From the NCBI GenBank assembly GCA_000507305.1, contig DF239820.1, forward strand, positions 8,028 to 72,027: DNA of 64,000 bases, read 5' to 3'. The position numbers and the translations under genes were made by a program. Below the pieces are notes generated by a model. It had not been told where the DNA came from. It did no database searches and saw only the letters and a program-made list of their open reading frames with translations. This document shows, piece by piece, positions 11,740-22,373 of this stretch (the stretch's first letter is position 1; each line of letters starts with the position of its first letter). The DNA comes from Breviolum minutum Mf 1.05b.01 (taxonomy: Eukaryota; Sar; Dinophyceae; Suessiales; Symbiodiniaceae).

Positions 11740-11824
11740 AAGGTGCCATCATCCGATTGGCTACGAGAGTTCTGTGATTTGGCAGGCCTCATGCAGTTGA
11801 TTGATTTGGAGCTGGCTGGGCCAG
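11740..11824 (+). CDS. Candidate exon upstream of the ABC-A membrane exon
   Basis: The acceptor TCTTTCAG and a GC donor (CCAG|GCGCAT) enclose a frame reading KVPSSDWLREFCDLAGLMQL. The composition is protein-like and the position suits the first extracellular loop of the ABC-A transporter that follows, but that loop is not conserved enough to recognise. The assignment is inferred from location only. Confidence 0.3.
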
Positions 11825-12294
11825 GCGCATCAAGAATTCTTTGGTTGGTTTCAAAAAATAGCTTCTCGCGACTGTTGTTCTTCTTTCTTTCTTTGTTTTT
11901 TTCCATAGGTAAGCCTGTATTCACTCTCATTTTGAGGATCACAGAGCGGCGACATCAATGCTCTCATTTACCTTCCTGCAGAGTTTTTCCGAAGTATTCT
12001 AGTTCATCATGCTTGATTAATCAACAACACTCCTGACCTTCCGCAAATGTTTTGAGGTCTAGACAGGTGGCCCTTAAACTATGATGTTTGACCCACCAGT
12101 CACCAGATGCACAGATAAGCAGAATTGTTTCTGTGGGTGTCCTTTTCCTCCAGGATTGCAGTGGTCGAACTTGTGGCATGCAGAAAATTCATCGAACTCC
12201 CTTGGTGAGGCTGTTGGAAGTCGTCTGCTGTGTTGTAATGTTGTCGAATGCTTTGTCTGTGATACACAATGGCTTATGCCATGTATAATACCAG

Positions 12295-13006
12295 GAAGTG
12301 AAGCAGCCATTGTGTTGACATGCCAGATGATGGTGGCACAACTCCTGGCTGTGCCATTTTTTTTGTTGCTGTGGAGATACCTTGAGCAGGCCTGGGCCAA
12401 GAGAATTGGAGATGGGAGATGGATTCCACAGTTTTTGTTGGCATTCGCTTCAGCCCCACCTTTGAGCTGTCGCTCCCAAAGGTGGTGCCACATGACTACG
12501 GGAGCCGCGCAGGCAGGATGTCTTCAATACCACCATATGAATACTTGAAAAACATGAAAGGAAGAACACAAGTTGCTTCAGAATGGAACTGAATTAGCAA
12601 TTGGCAATGGAAATTCCATGATCATCCATGATCTAAATTCCAATTGTTAAGCTCACAGGATGGTGATTCCAGGTCGAGGCTCTACTGTGACACCTGGACC
12701 AAGTGTGGTAACACGACGCAGGGCACAGGCGAAGATTGTGGAGGCGCCGTCAGGGTGACTCTGCATGTGTTCTTGCGCCCTTATTTTTGACAAGTTTCTT
12801 TTACTACATTGATATAGGTGTTGTATGTTTTGTGTTGATTTATGATGAATCTGAGCACAAACAGTCACGATATAGAAACCTCTTAAAGATTCAAGTTTTC
12901 TGATGGACGCCTGTGAAAAAAACATGTGATTTTCGGTCCATCACCCAGTCCATTCCAGGAGACGCTTCCTGTAGCCTGCACTGTCGAAGTGCAGAATGTA
13001 CGGAAG
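12295..13006 (+). CDS. ABC-A transporter: last helix of TMD1 and pre-NBD1 linker (two exons)
   Basis: Exon 12295-12389 (acceptor ACCAG|G, donor CAG|GCCTGG) encodes MMVAQLLAVPFFLLLWRYLE, matching the last TMD1 helix of ABCA proteins, which typically ends in W-Y-[IL]-E. Exon 12959-13006 (acceptor TCCAG|G, donor AAG|GAGTGT, a GA donor) encodes ETLPVACTVEVQNVRK, which fits the strand just before NBD1 (V-x-I-x-N-L-x-K). The two exons are separated by a 569-bp intron. Together with the NBD1 exons downstream they place the gene in subfamily A, whose full members are lipid or sterol flippases and exporters of cell or organelle membranes. Confidence 0.6.
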
Positions 13007-13609
13007 GAGTGTTGCTTGTTTTTTTATCAACTTGATCCAAGTAGTGTAAGTAGTGAACATGTTTTTTTTTGCAACCCAATTCTAGGCAAGCTTTCGCTTT
13101 GGAGCCATTTCTCAGCTGAAATTTGTAGGCCTTCGTAGGTCCAGAGACTAGATTACGTGGGGAAGTTACTCCAAACTCGGAACTCGATCTGTTTTGAGAT
13201 GAATCGATCCATTTAGTGCTAAATGTGTACCAAGTTACATGCTGAATCCACTTCTGTGAACGGATGCCCAGGAGTTCTTGATTGGCGGAAGGCGACCAAA
13301 TAGGTGCGGTGTTCCACATATCCCTTCGGTACCTTTGATCCAAGCTGGTGGCGAAGATGACTTGGGACCTTCGCAACAAATTCATGTTTTTGGAGTGTTT
13401 GGGCCGTCATGACGAACTCTTGAGTAGGAATTCTGCTTGCCGGAATGCACGATTCCATACTACTTGTTTTGTGAACTATACTATAATACTACATTGTATT
13501 CAAAGAGATGAGTTGAAAGCAGAGTTTGAGACTTTTGAATCCAGTTTCACTCCACAACTCTTATTGAGCCTTGCAGCTATGAAAAACTCTAGACTCTAGA
13601 CCTTGCGAG

Positions 13610-14825
13610 GCGGGTCGTTGCAGTGAAACACTTGGATTTGGGCCTCGCTGAAGGTGTGGCGAGTGTGCTGGCGTAAGTTTGTGTAGAAAATGGATGATTC
13701 TTTGTAGAATGCCTAATGACAGATTTCCTTGCCAAAATTCAGCTAGGAGAGATCTTGGCTTTGCTGGGCCACAATGGTGCTGGAAAGTTTGATACCCAAC
13801 GACCTGCCCAAACGAATGACTCGTTGCTTGGGTTGATGAAGGTCGTTGCTGGGTTGGTTGCTTTTCCCAAGGTCGACCACAGTATCAATGCTCACAGGGG
13901 TTCTGCTGCCAACAGAGGCGTGTCATGACTGGGTGCAACGAAAGGGGAGGAGGTTGTGTGCTTGGATTTTTGATGATTTTTGTTCGTAGGTTCGTTGCTT
14001 TGTTTCTTCATTCTTGTTCTTCCTCTCGGCGGTTTGTGCTTTGCTGCTTGATTTTGGTTCAACATGCTTGTTCCAACTTCTGAAGGTCTTGCACCCTGAC
14101 AAATCATAGTGTGTTCAATGCATCTACTAAGACGTACTAAGACACTTGGCGTGATCATGCTGTTGAAAATGACAGGAAACCACCGTCTTTTCTCACTCGT
14201 TGCTGGATTTGATTTCCTGATGCAGCATGACGACAAACAACAACAGCTTGCCATAGCTGTGGCTGTGGCACTAGGGACATGACAATATACGTAGCAACTT
14301 TTATGCCAGGGCCGAGTGACCATCCATGGATTTGATGCCAGGATCTTGGAAGAGTTCTGTGGCAGTGAGGTCTTAAATGATGGTTTGTCATGTGTACCCA
14401 GGTCGCACAGCATCCTCAAGAAGCCCGTGGTTTCCTTGGGGTTTGCCCACAACATGCCCGGGGATCTCAGAATGAGTTTGGTTTATATGATGGATTAATG
14501 ATATAGTATCCAGATCTACTATATTACACAATAGAGATGTATAGATCAGAAATACTTGTTGCCTTACAGAGAGAGATGCAAGTCCAGACCATTTGCAAGA
14601 ATGAAATGTTTTTCTTTTGACTTAGAAAGTTACCAAAAGGTTTCGACAAATCTTTGTTCACTTTTTATTCCTTCAAGAGCTGTACCTCTATGGGGTGAGG
14701 ATTCTACCAGGGCAGTTTGGCCTGAAATGTGTGGAGGGTAGCACTTCTGAGTGTGTCATTTGAAGATGTCCAACAAGATTAAGGACATTCTCTTCGATTT
14801 CCTGAGTGCTGATGATCACCTCCGC
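13610..14825 (+). CDS. ABC-A transporter NBD1, first half: Walker A to Q-loop (six exons)
   Basis: Exons at about 13610-13653, 13747-13786, 13872-13917, 14310-14336, 14402-14455 and 14784-about 14825 join in phase. They read RVVAVKHLDLGLAEGEILA, then LLGHNGAGKSTTVSMLTG (Walker A), then GVLLPTEGRVTIHGFD, then QEARGFLGVCPQHDILFDFL (Q-loop). The Walker A lysine codon itself is split by an intron (AA|G). Donors are GT, GT, GC, GC and GC in order, and all internal acceptors are AG|G. One exon is only 27 nt. The residue order and the phrase GVCPQH identify NBD1 of subfamily A. ATP binds here in the cytosol. Conceptual reading without splicing gives a false ORF that runs through Walker A into the intron. 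Confidence 0.85.
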
Positions 14826-15128
14826 GCGGAGTCCTTGTGAATTCTGTGTGCTGAAGTGGCCTGGATAAATTGTATGTCATGTAACATCTACACAAAAACA
14901 TTAATCAGTGAGAAGGGTTGGAGATTTCGAAGATCTCGAAACATTTTTTAACCGCTACGTTTGGTGTGCCCTGCACCTGGGAAGAGTATGCCGGGGGGAA
15001 CATTGAGAGGGGAAAGTTGTTTGACATCGAAGGTGTTGGTGTTATGCGCTGTTGAACAGAAAGAATTCCTACAGCCTTTGCCGTGAAAATACCGCTGGGC
15101 CAAGATGGGGCTGCGTTGATCACCCAAG

Positions 15129-15204
15129 GTTTGGCCGCCAGCCTTAGGGGAGTCCAACAAGGCTTGCAAGCACAGGACTTGCTACGAGCTGTTGGATTGT
15201 CAGG
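15129..15204 (+). CDS. ABC-A NBD1 helical-subdomain exon
   Basis: The acceptor CCCAAG|G and the donor CAGG|GTCCTT enclose a frame reading LRGVQQGLQAQDLLRAVGLS. This fits the helix before the signature motif in ABCA NBD1 (L-L-x-x-V-G-L). One or more short exons are missing between it and the Q-loop exon. The frame at about 14960-15055 containing FGVP may include one of them. Confidence 0.55.
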
Positions 15205-15725
15205 GTCCTTGGCAGGCCTGGGTTTCTTTCGTGGAGTTTGTGAAAAGTGCAAGACTTGTTAGATTTTAGAATCCTTCAAAGGTGTGAATCCAGCAACTCT
15301 GCAGGTGCTCCAGCCGGGCAGCTCTCTTCTGGGCGAAGGAGATAGCAAGATGCAGTTTTTGATTGACCGCCGACTTTGATTTTGTAGTTCCTGGGTCAAT
15401 CTGCCAATGAGAGCCTGGGAGGAGAGCTCTTTGTGTGGCGCTGGCATTTGTTGGCCGGGAGCCTTGTTTTGGGGATATTGCCAGAATCATGGACGTTGAA
15501 AGTTGAAACTATGGTATCCTGGCTTCCAGTTTGCGTAGCATCTTCAAACTGAGTGTCAGTTCTGCCAATAATTTCAAGACATGGATGCTTGGATGATCTG
15601 ATGTTTCTGCACACTCCAAGCTGTCAGCACTCTTGCACACTGAAGACTACCTTCTCAACAAGTTACAGACAAACTCCATTTCTCCAAGCAAGATGAGCAC
15701 TGGCGTGGTGGAAACTGACTGTCAG

Positions 15726-16492
15726 GTGATCCCCGTTTCATTCTGCTGGATGAGCCTACCTCTGGGATGGATCCCTACGTCAGGATGACCCGTGATATTT
15801 GTACAGTTTTTTTTGCTCATTGTCCCTTAGTGAAATTGTGAACATTTTGGTTTAGGAACTTTTGTTGGCTTTTTCTATTACCCGCAAATATCTTCTCTTT
15901 CCAGAACATGTCGTTTAGGAGAAGCATGTGGGACTTATTGAAGAAGTATCGTCCTGGCCGTGCGTCACTTTGCGGCAATGTGATCTCAGACTCACCTCCA
16001 TTGACCTTGTCCAGCCCTTCTGTTAGTTCTTAGTTTGTGACAACCGTGATGACTACGACTCAATGGATCTTAACTTTCAGGTTGTGTTTGAGTACTCACT
16101 ACATGGATGAGGTGCCCTTGGCTGATTTGCTGGAAGTTGTTGAGAGGGAAGTGGGGCACGGACTCCAGAATTTCTAAATGTCAGAATGTCAGGGTATTTT
16201 TGTGTCATTGGAGCAGCTCCAATTCTTTGTGGTGAGTCACTGGAGTTTAACTATGTTCAATTTCCAAACCATAGTACTCTGCAGAGTTGTGCCAGGCGGA
16301 GATGTTGGGGGATCATGTTTGCATCCTATCCCGGGGCACACTGCAATGTAGGGATCCTTGGTGAAGGTCATTTGACACTCGGGCAATTGGATGTCGACCT
16401 TTCTGAATGCATATCCTTGAGGCTATGGCTCACCGGAATGGCTGAAAGCACGCTTGGGCAGCGGTTATGCCCTGACGCTCAGTGTCACGCAG
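15726..16492 (+). CDS. ABC-A transporter NBD1, second half: Walker B to C-terminal part (five exons)
   Basis: Exon 15726-15783 encodes GDPRFILLDEPTSGMDPYV, with Walker B, the catalytic glutamate and the D-loop, and ends at a GA donor. Exon 15919-15963 continues RRSMWDLLKKYRPGR in phase. Exon 16081-16111 gives LCLSTHYMDE, the switch-histidine motif. Exon about 16197-16235 gives a strand (VIGAAPILCG) and ends at GTGAGT. Exon 16422-16492 gives GSPEWLKARLGSGYALTLS and ends at a GC donor. A short exon for the residues after MDE is probably missed. The LSGG signature exon, expected between 15205 and 15725, was not found. STHYMDE and the LK-x-x-x-G-x-GY-x-LT segment are typical of ABCA NBD1. Confidence 0.85.
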
Positions 16493-17728
16493 GCTGGGTT
16501 TTTTTCTCATCAAGGTGATGGGAGTTTTTTTCAAGTCTCTCTTGTGATCCCAAATGTTCGAAGTAGCCAAGACACTGTGTTTCATTAGTTTGATGTTTGA
16601 CTACAAGGGAAACCGGTCGGCTTTGCGGACAGCCTTTTTGGGTGCTTCAATTTCAACGCTGCTTCACCCACTCAACCGCGAGATACTCGTAGGCAACGCG
16701 TACATTGCAAGTGGCCAAGACAGCCCTAGCGGCTTGGACCAGAAGGGAAGCGGATTGGCACGATTTTTTGGAATTTGGAAATCTGGCAGTTTGACTCGGA
16801 GGTTTTCAGAGGGTGAGTATATGTTATATAGCATAGTTTATATTGTACGTACTGCTGGGTCAAAGTTCCCGGTGCGGCGGAGGGGTAGGATTTCCTGCTT
16901 CAACAGTATGGGACTCTGGACTCTGCAAGCAAAATACACTGGAATCACAGACAGGGGCTTTGATGGGCCTTTCATTCTTTGGGAAGGGTGCAGAAAGAGC
17001 AGAGGCAACAGGGGAGTTTGAGTTCGATTTATGCTGAGGATCTCTTGCAGACCAACGCGCCCAGCTCTTGGAATCCGAAATCGTTGTAAGTGGCCCTCCT
17101 TTTGAACAGAAACCTGGCATTTTTCTAGATCTTGCAGCAGCCAACCACAAGCTTATCGCTCCAGCAAGTTGCAGTGGTTTCAGCTTAGTTTTCAGCAGCT
17201 CTGAATGAATTTCCAAGAAGAATGCTATTGTGAGACTGCTTCACCATATCATTTAAATTTGAAGAAACTTCAGAAGACTCTGAGGCCAAAGGACATCAGA
17301 TCTCAGATGTTGGTGACGCGCTGTGAAGGAAGCGAGGCTTGATCGTGGGGAGGTATGTACGGTACATGGCTTTTCTGTCATGACTGCTTCTGATGCTTGG
17401 AACTCTTCACAGGGAGAGTGGTGAATCCTTGAGTGTGACCGTGTGGTACCGCAGCAACTGATATTCTCTTGTAAGAGAGGAAAGAAATGACTGAAGCACT
17501 CAGAAAGATGCACGGAAGTTGTAGTCTCCTCATTTGTGTTACTGTCTTTTAAGATGAACTCTTGGGAGAAACCTTTACCTTGTGCTTCAAGGTAGCTTCT
17601 TCTCAGCATTTGATGGTTCTGTTTGTAGTAGACCCTCCAAAGACACTTTCCTAGCAAGCAATTGAGATGTGAAGTGACTCTTCAGAAAGAAGATACTTCA
17701 TGAAATTGAAGCAAAACAGCTAGCAGCA
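16493..17728. other. Probable ABC-A intron space with an ambiguous open frame
   Basis: The + frame 16554-17021 (155 codons) contains TLLHPLNREI and GNAYIASGQD, faintly like the segment after an ABC Walker A, but no P-loop precedes it. It may be a chance frame or a relic. No other gene is visible. Confidence 0.35.
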
Positions 17729-18517
17729 ATGGCAATGGCTGTGAGACAAGATGCAGGCTATCGGAGTGGCTCACGTTCTCCACGTGGGAAGAGTATAACT
17801 CCAGATACCCCTGAGGCTCCCAGCTTCAATGGGCCTGATGGTCTTTTTGACAAGAGTGGTGGCTTCACACAGCAGATGAGGCTGCAGAGAGACTTCCTGG
17901 CGCAGTTTATGCAACCAGCCAACACCCTGAATTTCAATGGTCCTCCCACAGCTCTGCCTGAAGCAGCGGCTGGGCTGCCCTTGGAGGCTGCCAACGTCTT
18001 GCTGCTGCAAAGCGGTCCTGGCCCAGCAAGGCCTTGGCGTGGTCGCCCTGCGTGGCTGGCGTGTCTGGCTGCCGCGCAGCGACTCTTCGCCCGACTGCTG
18101 CCGAAGCAAATGCCCGAGACGGCCTGCGATGAATTGTGCCAACGAGGTGACCTGACCTTGCAGGAAGTGTCCACAGAACAGCTCATCGAGATGGCACAGA
18201 GATGTGGACTTGCTGCCTCAAGTGTGACCTCACCAGTGGAGGCATTAGATGAGATGTTGAAACATCGCCTCTCTGCTTGCTGTGTTTTATTGAATTCTTA
18301 TGTGGGAGTTTTGGAAGAGTCAGGAGAAGAAGTAGAGCAGGAGGTTGGACCTCACTGTTTGCTGATTGTAGGTGGTGACCTACTTGGGCCCACCTATGTG
18401 ACCTTTGATCCCTTTGGGCCCTCCGCCGGTGAGGTGTCTCTGTGGCCCGATCATGCTGTCAAGTCTGCAGGGCCGGTAGGGTTTGTGCAACTCACATTGC
18501 CAGAAGCGCCCAAGTAG
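17729..18517 (+). CDS. Uncharacterised 262-residue single-exon protein
   Basis: This uninterrupted ORF lies between ABC-A exons on the same strand. Residues 10-35 are Ser/Pro/Arg-rich and probably disordered. A Leu/Ala-rich helical segment follows (LACLAAAQRLFARLL). The C-terminal third reads RLSACCVLLNSYVG, then HCLLIVGGDLLGPTYVTFDP with FG after it. The His...Asp-Pro-Phe arrangement recalls the last strands of papain-like or C39-like peptidases, but no catalytic cysteine can be assigned, so this is only a suggestion. Codon use is more GC-rich than the flanks. The frame is also open upstream to an acceptor-like CTTCAG at about 17684, so the start may be spliced. It could be a gene nested in an ABC-A intron. 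Confidence 0.55.
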   Translation: MAMAVRQDAGYRSGSRSPRGKSITPDTPEAPSFNGPDGLFDKSGGFTQQMRLQRDFLAQFMQPANTLNFNGPPTALPEAAAGLPLEAANVLLLQSGPGPARPWRGRPAWLACLAAAQRLFARLLPKQMPETACDELCQRGDLTLQEVSTEQLIEMAQRCGLAASSVTSPVEALDEMLKHRLSACCVLLNSYVGVLEESGEEVEQEVGPHCLLIVGGDLLGPTYVTFDPFGPSAGEVSLWPDHAVKSAGPVGFVQLTLPEAPK

Positions 18518-19537
18518 CAACGCTGCGAATAGAAAGTTGAGGAATGGAAACAGTTGCGTTGCTTTTGCCATCTCAGAGGTTTTCACTGTAATTCAGCCAC
18601 AAAGAACAGATCTCGGAAAATCCTCATTATATAGATCAAGTATCCGTATTTTTTGGGCGAAGGGATCCACTAAGAAATGGGGGAAGGCATTGCACCTTCC
18701 GGCAAGATCCCGCGCAAGGCAGTCTTGCGAGTTCCCTTTGCAGTAGGCAGCAGCTTTCCAGAGTGCCTTGACAAAATGTGAGAACAGCTGCACTTGGTCC
18801 GATTGGATCACAGATGTTGTGCCTTAAACAAACGCTACAACGGAGGTTGTTGCGCATTTTGGAGAGTTCTGGGCCTTAGTATGTCACAGATACTGACATC
18901 ACTGAGATCATGATCAATGATGTCTTTTCAAAGCAAATTAGGTCAAACAGTATGTATCAAGGAATGAAGGAAAAGAAGAATATCAAAGAATCAGCTTTCT
19001 CCTGGCTGTTTTCAATGTTGCTTGCTAGGTCAGAAGACTCTCTTGGGTTTCTCCTCTCTCAGCGTGAGCGCAACTTGGACAGACTTTGAACAACAACTCA
19101 TGGCGGTGAAGGAAGTCATACACTGCCAGCTGATCTCGTGGAATGATAGGTATTTGTAGCTTCATATTGGCTATTGGCTACAAATTCCTGAGGATGTGTG
19201 ACTGTGAGACTCCTACCAAACTTTATTTGAATACTAGACTTGTGATGATACTAGACTTGTGATGCAGCACCTCTAGGGTTGGAACGTTCCTGGAAGTGAA
19301 GCCGTAGTGATAGTGTTCAGGAATTTGTCGACAAGGACAGAGTCAGTTCCAAGATGTTCATTTGTTGAGTTGTACCTTTGTCTGATAAGTAACGTTCTGC
19401 ATGCAGTACTTCCATATCTGTCCATTTTGTCCATAGTATTGTCAATGTTTGATATTTGATATACTATTTTTTCTTATTTCATGTGGGTGCACATTTGTTT
19501 CTGTGCTCTCCATGGTGAAGCTGCATGTCAGCTTGAG
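18518..19537. other. Stretch with no supported gene
   Basis: Nothing convincing is seen. A direct repeat of about 15 nt (GATACTAGACTTGT) occurs twice near 19228-19262, and short AT-rich segments precede the next ABC-A exon. Confidence 0.35.
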
Positions 19538-20949
19538 GCAACGACCCTTGAGGAGCTCTTTCTATCCTTGGCAGATGGTGAGGAGGCATGTTCAGATCTC
19601 TGGAGATGTTCAGTTTTTGTATCAACTTTAGAGCTGTCTTGCCAGGCCACCGAGACCAGTTCCCTCTCGCCCAAGAAAGCCGCGGAGTGGTTGGGGGGGA
19701 TGGCGGGTCTGTCAGGGGTGGAGTAGATGGACTTGCTGAAAAAGAACTTTGGTCGCACAAGTCATGCGATGAAACTCTTATGGATCTCCGAGACTTCCTG
19801 CAATGTCTGTTTGCAGGAATTCATGCACCGGGTGTTCACCCAAGTTACGAATTTTGAAAAGATGGCAAAGGTTTTTTCCACTTCAAAGGCTATTCATTCC
19901 CAGTTGAACTGCATATTGACATGTCACTTGGATCTCAATCAAATTGCTGGCCACAAGGGGTTACTGAAAGCATGATTTGTGGGCATTTGCATGGTGTTTG
20001 CATGGTGTTTGCACGTTTGGCAAGGAGACCGCCACCACTAGCACTTCACCTCCACCACGTGGTCTGGATGAACAGGTTGGGGACGAACGGATTCAAATTA
20101 CCCTGCTTCATCACCATGGGAGTGTTCATTGACCCACTAAGTCACTAAGTTTTACCACTGCAAGTGTATCCAGTTGGATACATGCAGGCTGCCAGTCAAA
20201 TGGGCGCTGCAATGGCAGATTTGGAGAGGTCCAAACCCAGCAAGGCCGGCCGGTGGGTTTTTTTCACGCATCATTCAGTGGCAGTTTCGACCCTTCATCC
20301 AGCTGAAGGCCTCTCAAGGTGCAGCCTTGCTGCGCAAACGTTGGGTCACCTTACGCCGGAACCGACGTGCCATGTGCGGGAACACGGACCAATGGTGACT
20401 CCTGAACACGTTGCCGAATATGTGTGTTTTGAGTTCGGATGCGGTGATCTTCAAGTTTTGAGACAAAGTCATGTCAGACTGTCAGATAACTCATCCCACT
20501 GAGCCACTGAGGCTTTGTCTTTGTTTGCTACCCATGATCTTCAACATCCTCGGTGTGGTGACCCACAAAGCATCGTCGACAAGTCACGGCGTGTTGTAGA
20601 GGATTTGGCTTGGCTCCGACCTGGAGGCTTTTGGTTAAATGTTAAGTGAATATTTAAACTTGGACCATTTGTCACATGTCAGCCACAAAGCATTCAGAAA
20701 ACGCTTCCATTTTCTAGCCAACCGAGGCGTTGCGTCCATTGCCACAAGCTTTGAGCTCGACTCACCACCTTTGGAGATCTTTGACACCAGCAAGGTGGGA
20801 TGAATTCTTAGGGAAGTGGGCAATAAAGTGTGGTCCAACTGCCTTTTGATCACTTGATCGTTGATTTTGGTGCTTTGAGTTTGGAGACTTTTTTTCAGGA
20901 ACTTTCTGCGAGGGAGTTTTCAACGAATCTTTTAAAGAAGATTGACATG
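19538..20949 (+). CDS. ABC-A transporter: end of NBD1 module and start of TMD2 (six exons)
   Basis: Exon 19538-19577 (after TTGAG|G) encodes ATTLEELFLSLAD, the TLE-x-x-F-L motif that closes ABCA NBD modules. Exon 20188-20244 reads AASQMGAAMADLERSKPSK. Exon 20309-20373 reads ASQGAALLRKRWVTLRRNRR, the basic stretch that enters TMD2. Exon 20512-about 20581 gives a membrane helix (LCLCLLPMIFNILGVV). Exon 20727-20794 gives VASIATSFELDSPPLEIFD. Exon 20899-20949 gives ELSAREFSTNLLKKIDM, likely second extracellular loop. Phases match across these joins when a GC donor is used after 20244 and a GT donor after 20373. This shows the gene is a full-length (two-half) transporter rather than a half-size one. 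Later TMD2 exons were not identified. Confidence 0.65.
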
Positions 20950-22373
20950 GTGTTGTTTTTTTTGAATCTTTGGGACAGGTTTGGTCTTTGCGTTGCTTGT
21001 GCTGTGTACAATTGACAATCGAGCTTGTCAATTTTTTGGGTCCGGATCTGTTGATCTGATGTGCTAAAAGGGGATTCATACGGATTCACCCGTTGCTTGA
21101 TATGTAGCCATCGTGCTTGGGAGCCTCACTCGTCCGTCGTCCAACTCTCTGGCAAAAACAGGCTTTGAATCCAGAGCTGGTCAAGGAGCAAAAGCGGGGA
21201 TCTCGCAATGAAAGCGTGAAGACAATATGGTAACTTAGCAAATCTGACCAAGATGATTTCGACCCCCACCAGACTTCAACTAGGTGGTTTCGTAAGGGTA
21301 TCTCTGACGGAAGGAGCACAGGATTGCAACCTCACGTATGATAATGGTTCACCCAGGTATCTCTTTAAGATCCGAGATTTAAACCTATTACAACTTAACC
21401 AAACTTCAACTTCATAACCAACTGATAAGGTCCATCATGAACCAATTGACATCTCAAATGATTTGCCATCCACATTTGCAGTGTATAATAGCTGCAGCCT
21501 GAGGCCCTCAGTGGTTGTAGCTTTTGGAAGGCTGTCAGGCCCCATTGCGGATGGGATCCAAGTAATATCACTCTCAAGGATGAGATATGATATGTAAACA
21601 TGCTGAAAATACATTGGAAGGAATTTACAAGTATTGAAGTCTTGTCATGCTGGCTGTACCAACTTCTGGGCATGAGCTGCCAAGCACAGGTGGCAGAGCA
21701 GAGGCAGGCTGTGTGGGTCCGATCGGTCAATGTTAACCACTTTGAGACCGTGGGCCTTTTTCGCTGAGTCAGCGACAGTCAGTGGGTTTTCTGAATCAAT
21801 TCAATGATGGGAAGACTTGTGGAGTTACCACCAAGTGAGTGTGGCATCAATGTAGAAACTGCTTGCCATTGAAGCAATCAGTTGTTGTAGACTTCAGCAG
21901 GCCTTGATGACTGCAGGCGCAGGGCCTCCCAGGAAAACGAGGCAATGAGTTTTAACCATGCAGTTTTTGAGTGAACACCATGAGGATAACTTCCATCCTT
22001 GGCTTTTCTTGCATGTGAGTCTTGCTCATCCACTGGCAGATGAGGTTCAGGCAGCTCTGTGGTCTGTGCAGCATTTGGAGTTGAACAGCAGCTCCTTTCG
22101 CGCCACTAGTCATAGGACAAATGTGGGACTGGCTGATGCATGAGTGAAATTGAGAGAACCTTCAGCTCCAATATTCTACACCAATCTGTGTGTTGTCCAT
22201 ACCCTTCATCAAGTTGGTACCATGATCAGTGATAGTCAACCAAGAAATCTGTTTTCCTTTTGGGTTCTGCCACAATAGGAACCTCTCGGAGTCTTTGATC
22301 ATTGACGCCAACTTGTTAGGCCTGGACTTCTACTGTAGATGTTTCTATTTGGTGAGTTTTTTCCAAGTCACAG
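20950..22373. other. Interval with possible but unanchored exons
   Basis: Protein-like fragments occur at about 21665-21760 and about 21964-22140, the first of the latter ending at a GTGAGT donor. None shows a membrane helix or a motif that would tie it to TMD2. I leave them unassigned. Confidence 0.3.

Noticed and set aside
12891..13385. Minus-strand 164-codon ORF
   Set aside because: It overlaps the pre-NBD1 exon on the other strand and shows no motif or protein-like composition.
13716..13928. ORF containing LALLGHNGAGK read without splicing
   Set aside because: Only 13747-13786 is coding; after the lysine the ORF runs into an intron. The spliced version restores the full Walker A region.
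16554..17021. ORF with TLLHPLNREI and GNAYIASGQD, resembling a post-Walker A segment
   Set aside because: No P-loop or Q-loop accompanies it and no splice edges fit; similarity is too weak to call another NBD.
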